This document shows, piece by piece, positions 29,914 to 37,094 of a stretch of 64,000 bases of DNA (position 1 is the first letter of the stretch; each line of letters starts with the position of its first letter). Both the position numbers and the translations under genes were made by a program. Source of the DNA: an uncultured Alphaproteobacteria bacterium (GTDB lineage: Bacteria > Pseudomonadota > Alphaproteobacteria > HIMB59 > GCA-002718135); contig CACFOQ010000004.1 of NCBI GenBank assembly GCA_902567855.1, forward strand, positions 61,404 to 125,403, given 5' to 3'. The notes beneath the pieces were generated by a model, which ran no database searches, was not told the origin of the DNA, and was given only the letters and a program-made list of their open reading frames with translations.

Positions 29914-30915
29914 ATGGAAGAACAAAATTTTGGAACAAGAGATAAAAGAGGTTTTTGGAAACCAAATGAGCTTATTGGTTATGGTCCACTATTAGCTTTT
30001 CCTATACGTATTTTAAAAATATTATCCTGGTTACTTTTGTATCCTGGTTTTTTATTACCATGGGGAATTTTTTTTATTTTTTTAGCTTCAATTTTATGGC
30101 TTTATCTAACACCTTCGATGGAAACTTTAAAAAATTTTGATTTAAATTGGATCCTATATTTATTTTTTAGAAATTTAATTTTAATCTCTGTTTTGTGGGG
30201 AATTCTTCATTTTAGATTATATTATAAACAAGTTCAAAAGAATAAATTTAAATATAATGGAAAATTTCAAGATAAACCTAATAAGAACTTTTTATTTAAT
30301 AAGCAAATTTTTGATAATATTTTTTGGAGTGTATGCTCTGGGGTAACTATATGGACTGCTTATGAAGTATTTGTTTTGTGGGCATATGCAAATAATATTT
30401 TTCCAACAATTAGTGTAAATGAAAATCCTATTTATTTTATTTTACTTACAGTTCTGCTTGTTAATATGTGGCATGAGATACATTTTTTCTTTACACATTG
30501 GCTTTTACATTGGCCTCCACTCTACAAATATGTACATGCTTTACATCATAAAAATACCAACCCAGGACCTTGGTCAGGCATTTCAATGCACCCAGTTGAA
30601 CATATTATTTATTTCTCAGGTGTATTGATATTTTTTATTGTTCCGGCACATCCTTTTATTGCTATCTTTTTATTAAGTAAAATTGCAATAGGTCCAGGTC
30701 TTTCTCATTCTGGTTTTCACAAATTATTTATTGGCAAAGAAATGGTAAATACTAAACATTATCTACATTACTTACATCATAGATATTTTGAATGTAATTA
30801 TGGAGCAGGACTTGATGGTTCCATTATACCTCTTGATAAATGGTTTGGAACTTTGCATGATGGTTCTGAAGAAGCAGAACAAAGAATGATGAATAAACTA
30901 AGAGAATCAGATTAA
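29914..30915 (+). CDS. Sterol desaturase / fatty acid hydroxylase superfamily protein
   Basis: Histidine boxes HEIHFFFTHWLLH, HALHH, HYLHHRYFE. Confidence 0.85.
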   Translation: MEEQNFGTRDKRGFWKPNELIGYGPLLAFPIRILKILSWLLLYPGFLLPWGIFFIFLASILWLYLTPSMETLKNFDLNWILYLFFRNLILISVLWGILHFRLYYKQVQKNKFKYNGKFQDKPNKNFLFNKQIFDNIFWSVCSGVTIWTAYEVFVLWAYANNIFPTISVNENPIYFILLTVLLVNMWHEIHFFFTHWLLHWPPLYKYVHALHHKNTNPGPWSGISMHPVEHIIYFSGVLIFFIVPAHPFIAIFLLSKIAIGPGLSHSGFHKLFIGKEMVNTKHYLHYLHHRYFECNYGAGLDGSIIPLDKWFGTLHDGSEEAEQRMMNKLRESD

Positions 30916-30924
30916 TAAAAAGAT

Positions 30925-31371
30925 ATGTTAAAAGTTTATTTGTCTGGAGAAATTCATACAAATTGGAGAGATGAAATAATTAATAAATGTAAAGATTTAA
31001 ATTTAAATATTACATTTTATTCACCAGTAACTGATCATGAGCGATCTGATGATATAGGTATAAAGATTTTAGGAAATGAAGAAAAAAAATTTTGGCATGA
31101 CAATAAAAGTGCAAAAATTAATGCAATTAAAACCCGATCATCTATAAAAAAATCAGATATAGTTATAGTTAGATTTGGAGATAAATATAAACAATGGAAT
31201 GCTGCATTTGATGCAGGTTATGCAGCGGCATTATCTAAATCTTTAATTATAATTCATGATGATGAACATCAACATGCCCTTAAAGAAGTTGATGCTGCAG
31301 CTTTAGCTGTGACTAAAAATACAGACGAAGTAGTACAAATTTTGAATTATACTTTAAACGGAAATATTTAA
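30925..31371 (+). CDS. YtoQ family protein
   Basis: VYLSGEIHTNWRDEI...SPVTDHERSDDIG...ADIVIVRFGDKYKQWNAAFDAGYAAAL-like. Confidence 0.82.
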   Translation: MLKVYLSGEIHTNWRDEIINKCKDLNLNITFYSPVTDHERSDDIGIKILGNEEKKFWHDNKSAKINAIKTRSSIKKSDIVIVRFGDKYKQWNAAFDAGYAAALSKSLIIIHDDEHQHALKEVDAAALAVTKNTDEVVQILNYTLNGNI

Positions 31372-31382
31372 AAATTAAAAAT

Positions 31383-32555
31383 TTAGGGCATATTATTTAT
31401 TATATCCCAACAAGCACCCATTGTATGATAGTCTGTTTTTCCTAAAGGAGATTTAATTTTATCTATTTGTTTTCCTTTTCTAGTTAAAATATTAAACCAA
31501 GCTCCATATTTGTGATCAACAAAGTTTTTCCAACAGTATTCCCATAAAGATATATAAAAATTATAATAATCTTTCTTATTAGTAATTTTATATAAACGCC
31601 AAGAAGCAGCTAAAGCTTCTGCTTGAACCCAAAAATATTTATTATTATTTGTAAAATTACCGTCAGGAGAATATCCATAAACCAATCCTCCATATTCTTT
31701 ATCTATTGACATCGTAGTACCCTTTTCAAATAAATATATTGACCGTTCAATTTTCCAATCTTCAGGATAATGTTCATTTAATTGTAAAAGAAGTTTTGCC
31801 CATTCTACTTGATGACCTGGTTGAAAACCCCAAGGTCTATAAGCATCATCAGGTTTATCTTTATTGTATTCCCAATCTATTTTCCAAGAACTGTCATAAT
31901 GTTCCCAAATTTGATTTTGGGATTGAGAAGCTAAATTTACAGCAAATTGTTGTGCTATTAAATTTGCTCTATCTAAATACTTTTTTTCTTTAAAAATTTC
32001 ATATGCAGCAATTAAAGCTTCAACTGTATGCATATTTGAATTTTGACCTCTATATGGATTAAGTATTTTAAGATCTGGACTTAATTCATCAGCATATGCA
32101 GAATATTTTTCTTCCCAAAAATATTTATTCATGAAATTCCAAGCTTCTTCTGCAAGTTCTTTTCCTTCTTTAATACCAATTTTAAATGCAAAAGATCCTG
32201 CTAAAATTAAAAAGGCATATCCATAAGCCATAGCCCTTCCATCAACTACTTTTTCATTAGTTATTTGCCATGAAAAATGATTAGTATTAATATTTCTATG
32301 TTGATTAATAATAAATTCTAAGCCATGATTACATAATTCTTTATATTTATTATCTTTTGTCATTAAGTAGGCATTTGCATAATTAAAAACAAATCTACTA
32401 CCACTAACTAAATGCCTATTTTTTTTATCAAAAATAGATCCATCATTTAAAAATACATTAAAAAATCCACCATTTTTATCAAATGAATTTTTATTATAAA
32501 ATGATAAAATCTTAAGAATATGATCTTTTAAAAAATTAATACTATCAAATTTCAT
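31383..32555 (-). CDS. AGE family epimerase/isomerase (N-acylglucosamine 2-epimerase / mannose isomerase-like)
   Basis: RPWGFQPGHQVEWAKLLLQL, FWVQAEALAA, GAWFNIL. Confidence 0.88.
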   Translation of the reverse strand: MKFDSINFLKDHILKILSFYNKNSFDKNGGFFNVFLNDGSIFDKKNRHLVSGSRFVFNYANAYLMTKDNKYKELCNHGLEFIINQHRNINTNHFSWQITNEKVVDGRAMAYGYAFLILAGSFAFKIGIKEGKELAEEAWNFMNKYFWEEKYSAYADELSPDLKILNPYRGQNSNMHTVEALIAAYEIFKEKKYLDRANLIAQQFAVNLASQSQNQIWEHYDSSWKIDWEYNKDKPDDAYRPWGFQPGHQVEWAKLLLQLNEHYPEDWKIERSIYLFEKGTTMSIDKEYGGLVYGYSPDGNFTNNNKYFWVQAEALAASWRLYKITNKKDYYNFYISLWEYCWKNFVDHKYGAWFNILTRKGKQIDKIKSPLGKTDYHTMGACWDIINNMP

Positions 32556-32566
32556 AATTTTTTAAA

Positions 32567-32611
32567 TGGTCGGGGAGAAAGGATTCGAACCTTCGACCCC
32601 CTGGTCCCAAA
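32567..32611 (-). repeat. Distal att-like direct repeat: orphan 3' fragment of tRNA-Pro (anticodon loop to CCA)
   Basis: TGGTCGGGGAGAAAGGATTCGAACCTTCGACCCCCTGGTCCCAAA, identical to 34275-34319; no tRNA 5' half follows. Confidence 0.95.
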
Positions 32612-32640
32612 TTATATTAACACTAATTTTGAAATTATAA

Positions 32641-32673
32641 AAGACCTCAGAAACACTAGGGTTCTGGGATCTT
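32641..32673. other. Imperfect inverted repeat inside the islet near its distal end
   Basis: AAGACCTCAGAA / TTCTGGGATCTT arms (10 of 12 complementary) around a 9-nt spacer. Confidence 0.5.
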
Positions 32674-32746
32674 AAGAAATATCTGTGATTTTCACTTTAT
32701 TGTATTTTATTAAATTTTATCAAACTAAGTAAAGGATTTACTGTAT

Positions 32747-32772
32747 CACTAAGTGTAACACTCATTTATAAT
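32747..32772 (+). promoter_or_regulatory. Operator-like overlapping palindromes and -10 box of the islet operon
   Basis: CACT-A-AGTG overlapping AGTGT-A-ACACT (32747-32762) followed by TATAAT (32767-32772), 8 nt before the ATG at 32781. Confidence 0.55.
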
Positions 32773-32780
32773 GTTGATTT

Positions 32781-33476
32781 ATGAAAAAACAAAATACATC
32801 TCATGCAGTCATGGCTAAAAGATTTGAAGAAAATGATAGCTTAGATGATTTTCCTACCCCACCTTGGGCGACAAGAGCATTATTTGAGTCTACATTAAAA
32901 AAATACAAATCAAAATTAAAAAAAATGAAATGTTTAGAGCCTGCATGTAACAGAGGCTATATGTCAAGAGCTCTTAAAGAATATTTTAAAAAAGTAGATT
33001 CTCGAGATGTATGGGATTATGGTTTTGGAAAGGTTCAGAATTTCTTAGAAACTAAATACGAAAAAAATTCATTTGATTGGGTTATTACAAATCCTCCTTT
33101 TAATCTTGCTGAGGAATTTTTAATCAAATCTTTGAATATATGTTCTCATGGCACAGCAATCTTAGCAAGAACAGTATTTTTAGAAAGTGTTGGAAGATAT
33201 AAAAATATATTTTCTAAAAATCCACCAACATACTTTGCTCAATTTACTGAACGTGTTCCTATGATAAAAGGTAGAGTTGATAAACAAGCCTCAACTGCAA
33301 CGGGATATGCTTGGTTTATTTGGATAAAAAATTCCAAAATAAATTCAAAACTTACCTGGATAGAACCATGTAGAAAATTATTGGAAAAAGAATTTGATTA
33401 TGAAGATTTTGATAAAACAATAAATCCTAAAAGGAAAAAGAAAAATATTTTAAGATCTCAATATAAATTATTTTAA
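32781..33476 (+). CDS. SAM-dependent DNA (adenine-type) methyltransferase, phage/islet-borne
   Basis: FPTPPWATRAL N-terminus; motif I-like CLEPACNRGYMSRAL; motif IV DWVITNPPFNLAEEF. Confidence 0.75.
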   Translation: MKKQNTSHAVMAKRFEENDSLDDFPTPPWATRALFESTLKKYKSKLKKMKCLEPACNRGYMSRALKEYFKKVDSRDVWDYGFGKVQNFLETKYEKNSFDWVITNPPFNLAEEFLIKSLNICSHGTAILARTVFLESVGRYKNIFSKNPPTYFAQFTERVPMIKGRVDKQASTATGYAWFIWIKNSKINSKLTWIEPCRKLLEKEFDYEDFDKTINPKRKKKNILRSQYKLF

Positions 33477-34148
33477 ATGACTCAAAAACTTCAAAAACAA
33501 CTTAAACCATTGATTTATTCAACAATAGAAAAATTGAAAAGTAAAGAATTTAAAAAAGATCCTATTGGTGGAGAACATTTTTCAAAAATAACAAGTTTGA
33601 TGAGTAGCGCTTATAAACGGCATGGATTAATACTCGAATATTCCTTTTTAAATCTCCTTAAAAATAATCAGAATTATGATACTTGGGAAGATAAAGAGTT
33701 TAAAGTTTCTAGACCGGCAGATGATCTTGCTAGTTCCTTTATTGAAAATCCATTAGAAGTTTACAATACTGAAACTAGCTACAGTACACATAGAGCTGTA
33801 AGAACTTTGCAAATTGATTTAATTACATATAATAAAAGAACGAAAGAATTGTCTGCTTATGAAATTAAAAGAAGTAATGGGAGTCATGATGCTGGTAAAA
33901 AAAGACAAATTCTAAGAGATATACTTTGTGTCCAAGTTTTATTAAAATCATATGGTGAGAGTAAAAATTTTGAGGTAAAAAGTGCACGAAGCTATATAAT
34001 TAATTATTATGGTATAAGAGACATTGTTAAACCATTTTCAATTATAAATACTGAATTAGATGAACACTTTGGTTTTTCAGTATATAGACAAATTGAAGAG
34101 ATTAATGAAATATATAGAAAAAAATTATTTGAGATTTTAAGCAGATAA
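33477..34148 (+). CDS. Putative PD-(D/E)XK nuclease / restriction endonuclease-like protein
   Basis: QIDLITYNKRTKELSAYEIKRSNGSHDAGKKRQ: D-xn-ExK core; ATG directly abuts the methyltransferase stop codon (TAAATG). Confidence 0.6.
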   Translation: MTQKLQKQLKPLIYSTIEKLKSKEFKKDPIGGEHFSKITSLMSSAYKRHGLILEYSFLNLLKNNQNYDTWEDKEFKVSRPADDLASSFIENPLEVYNTETSYSTHRAVRTLQIDLITYNKRTKELSAYEIKRSNGSHDAGKKRQILRDILCVQVLLKSYGESKNFEVKSARSYIINYYGIRDIVKPFSIINTELDEHFGFSVYRQIEEINEIYRKKLFEILSR

Positions 34149-34188
34149 GTTGTATTTTATTAATTTTTATAAAATTAAGTATATGACC

Positions 34189-34210
34189 AACTGGTCTAAG
34201 ACCAGTTTTT
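34189..34210 (+). terminator. Rho-independent terminator of the islet operon
   Basis: AACTGGTC-TAA-GACCAGTT followed by a T run. Confidence 0.8.
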
Positions 34211-34274
34211 AGTGTTTGAAAATATTTAAAAAAATAACAAAAAGCATAACAACCGGTATAGTATGCTCAATTTT

Positions 34275-34351
34275 TGGTCGGGGAGAAAGGATTCGAACCT
34301 TCGACCCCCTGGTCCCAAACCAGGTGCGCTACCAGGCTGCGCTACTCCCCG
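34275..34351 (-). tRNA. tRNA-Pro(TGG), intact copy, containing the proximal 45-bp repeat
   Basis: Reverse strand CGGGGAGTAGCGCAGCCTGGTAGCGCACCTGGTTTGGGACCAGGGGGTCGAAGGTTCGAATCCTTTCTCCCCGACCA. Confidence 0.95.
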
Positions 34352-34431
34352 AAATAAAAAGCTTATAATGATTATCGTATGAAAAACAATTATTTAGTTG
34401 GAAATTTAAATGTTTTGAGTTAAATTGAATG

Positions 34432-34498
34432 TCTTTGGGGTGCTTAAATGCTGAGATTTATACCCTCGTAACCTGATCTGGATAATGCCAGCGGAGGA
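34432..34498 (+). ncRNA. TPP riboswitch (THI element)
   Basis: GGGGTGC...GCTGAGA...TACCC...CCTGATCTGGATAATGCCAGCGGAGG immediately upstream of thiB. Confidence 0.93.
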
Positions 34499-34501
34499 AA
34501 T

Positions 34502-35497
34502 ATGAAAAAAATTTATATATTATTATCTTTAACTTTATTGCTTTCATCTAATGTCTATGCAAATGATAAAGATACTTTAACTGTTTATACATATGATTCA
34601 TTTGTTTCTGAATGGGGGCCTGGACCCATAATTAAAGAAATATTTGAAGAAAAATTTGATGCTAATTTAGAGTTAATTGCTGTTGATAGTGCAGCCACAC
34701 TTTTATCAAAAATTATTTTAGAAGGTAAAACTTCAAAAGCTGATGTTGTGTTAGGTCTAGATATGAATTTATTAGATGCTGCTAATAAATCAGATTTATT
34801 TCAAAAACATTCATTAAAGAATTTAGATCAGTTAATTCAATTACCTATTAGATGGGAAAGTGATAATTTTATTCCATATAATTATGGATATTTTGCTTTT
34901 GTATATAATAATAAAAAATTTATTAATCCTCCAAAATCTATGAATGAATTGATAAATGAAACTAAAGTAAGATTAGTAATTCAAGATCCTCGTACATCAT
35001 CACCTGGATTAGGCTTACTAACTTGGATGAAAGCAATTTACGGAGATAGTGCTGGGGATGAGTGGAGGAAATTAAACAAAAAAATTATATCTGTAACAAA
35101 AGGATGGACTGATTCTTATTACAATATCTTTTTAGCTGGAGAAGCTGACATGGTTTTAAGTTATACTACTTCACCTGCTGCACATATCATGTTTGAAGAA
35201 AATTATGATTATTCAGCTATAACTTTTGAAGAAGGTAATTATATTTCAATTGAATTTGCAGGAATTTTAAAAAATTCTAAAAATCATACTTTAGCTAATA
35301 AATTTTTAGAATTTATTTTAACTGATGATTTTCAATCTATTATACCTTCTACAAATATTATGTATCCTGTAACTAATAAAACTAATTTGCCAGAAGCATA
35401 TAATTTATTAAATATACCTAAAGCCATTCAAATGGATCCGAGTTCTATAAACGACAATAAGAATATATGGATTGAAGAATGGTTAAATGCTTCATAA
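34502..35497 (+). CDS. thiB: Thiamine ABC transporter substrate-binding protein
   Basis: Signal peptide, LTVYTYDSFVSEWGPGP, QDPRTSSPGLGLLTWM; TPP riboswitch upstream. Confidence 0.9.
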   Translation: MKKIYILLSLTLLLSSNVYANDKDTLTVYTYDSFVSEWGPGPIIKEIFEEKFDANLELIAVDSAATLLSKIILEGKTSKADVVLGLDMNLLDAANKSDLFQKHSLKNLDQLIQLPIRWESDNFIPYNYGYFAFVYNNKKFINPPKSMNELINETKVRLVIQDPRTSSPGLGLLTWMKAIYGDSAGDEWRKLNKKIISVTKGWTDSYYNIFLAGEADMVLSYTTSPAAHIMFEENYDYSAITFEEGNYISIEFAGILKNSKNHTLANKFLEFILTDDFQSIIPSTNIMYPVTNKTNLPEAYNLLNIPKAIQMDPSSINDNKNIWIEEWLNAS

Positions 35498-35501
35498 ATA
35501 A

Positions 35502-37094
35502 TTGTATAATAAATATTTAATTTTAATTTTAAGTTTTTTTAGCTTAATTATAATTTTACCATTTATTGGTATTTTTTCTAAATTAGATTTTGATTTTTAT
35601 TCTTTATTAGTTTTTATTAACAATACATATATATTAAAAATAATTTATTTTACATTTTATCAGGCTTTTTTTTCTGCAGTTATAAGTTGTTTAATAGCAA
35701 TACCTTTCGCATTAGCTTTAAATAGACATAAAAATTTAAAGATTATTAAATATTTAGTTTCCATATGTGGTTTTTCTTTTGTAATTCCTTCAATACTTAT
35801 AGTTTATGCCGTTATTAAACTTTTTGGGATTAATGGTTTTTATAATAATTATTTTAATTTCTATGAATTACTTGAGATCAATTCAATATATGGATTAAAG
35901 GCAATATTAATTGCACATATTCTATTAAACGCACCATTTGCAACAAGACTTTTTTTTCAAAATTTAGATAACATACCAAATAAATATTATGAAATATCTA
36001 GCTCTTTAAACTTAACCTTCTTTGGAAATATAATTAAATTAGAAATACCAATAATAAAACAAAATTTATTTTCTGTTTTTTCTATAATATTCTCACTATG
36101 TTTTCTAAGCTTTGCTATTGTGATGGTATTAGGAGGAAGTCCATTAAATTCTACAATTGAAGTTGCTATATATCAATTTGCATTATTTGAATTAAATTTT
36201 AATAAGGCAATATTTCTAAGTTTTATACAAATTTTTATTTGCTCAATTTTTATTTTTATTGGTTTCAATAAAATGAAGGGTTCAAAATACTTTGAAATAA
36301 ATAACACTATATATACTCATCCATATAAGAATTATAAATTCATTAAATTAATTGATTATATTTTAATATTAATATTAAGTTTATTTTTGTTTTCACCAAT
36401 AGTTTTTATAATATTAAATTTTTTCTATAATGGTTTTATAATAAATATTTTATTTACTGATGAATTCTTCAACGCACTATTTAATTCATTAGCTATCTCT
36501 ATAATTACAGGATTAATAGTTAGTATTTTAGGTTTATTAATCACAATTCTATTAATCGAAAATTACAAAAATGTTATTATTCAGCAATCTTTATTTTTAT
36601 TAACTTCCTCTATATTAGTAATTTCACCTGTTATATTCAGTCTTGGCTATTTCATAATACTAGGAGAGTATAGGTATAATAATTTTTTTAATTTTTTTAT
36701 TATAATTCTAATCAATAGTATTTTTTTAATACCTTTTTCAATATTAATTTTATTTAATAATCTTAAAAATATTTATTTAACTTATGAAGATTTTCAAAAA
36801 ACTTTCAGAATAAAATCATCAGATTACTATTTAATTATATTTTCACTTATAAAAAATAATTTATTGTATGTATTTGCTTTTTCTTCTGTAATTACTTTTG
36901 GAGATTTTACAATAATTTCATTTTTTAAAAATCAAAATTTTGAAACGCTTCCTTCTTTATTATATAAATTAATATCTGCTTATAGATTTAATGAAGCTTC
37001 TTTTGTAGCAGGATTTATTTTAGTATTAAGTTTAATAATCTATTTTTTTATAGATAATATTGTTTATAAACTCAAACCAGCTAAAATCATATGA
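35502..37094 (+). CDS. thiP: Thiamine ABC transporter permease (ThiP-like, TTG start)
   Basis: Large two-domain binding-protein-dependent permease, follows thiB by 4 nt. Confidence 0.8.
   Translation: MYNKYLILILSFFSLIIILPFIGIFSKLDFDFYSLLVFINNTYILKIIYFTFYQAFFSAVISCLIAIPFALALNRHKNLKIIKYLVSICGFSFVIPSILIVYAVIKLFGINGFYNNYFNFYELLEINSIYGLKAILIAHILLNAPFATRLFFQNLDNIPNKYYEISSSLNLTFFGNIIKLEIPIIKQNLFSVFSIIFSLCFLSFAIVMVLGGSPLNSTIEVAIYQFALFELNFNKAIFLSFIQIFICSIFIFIGFNKMKGSKYFEINNTIYTHPYKNYKFIKLIDYILILILSLFLFSPIVFIILNFFYNGFIINILFTDEFFNALFNSLAISIITGLIVSILGLLITILLIENYKNVIIQQSLFLLTSSILVISPVIFSLGYFIILGEYRYNNFFNFFIIILINSIFLIPFSILILFNNLKNIYLTYEDFQKTFRIKSSDYYLIIFSLIKNNLLYVFAFSSVITFGDFTIISFFKNQNFETLPSLLYKLISAYRFNEASFVAGFILVLSLIIYFFIDNIVYKLKPAKII

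Larger units (their letters stand above)
32567..34319. mobile_element. 1.7-kb integrase-less genomic islet at tRNA-Pro(TGG) carrying methyltransferase + nuclease genes
   Basis: Bounded by identical 45-bp direct repeats of the tRNA-Pro 3' part (32567-32611 and 34275-34319; spacing 1,708 bp); intact tRNA at one end, orphan 3' fragment at the other; two + strand ORFs inside. Confidence 0.88.

Noticed and set aside
32567-32611. Possible second tRNA-Pro gene
   Set aside because: Only the anticodon-loop-to-CCA half is present; the following sequence (TTATATTAACAC) cannot form the D-arm or 5' acceptor strand, so it is an att-type fragment.
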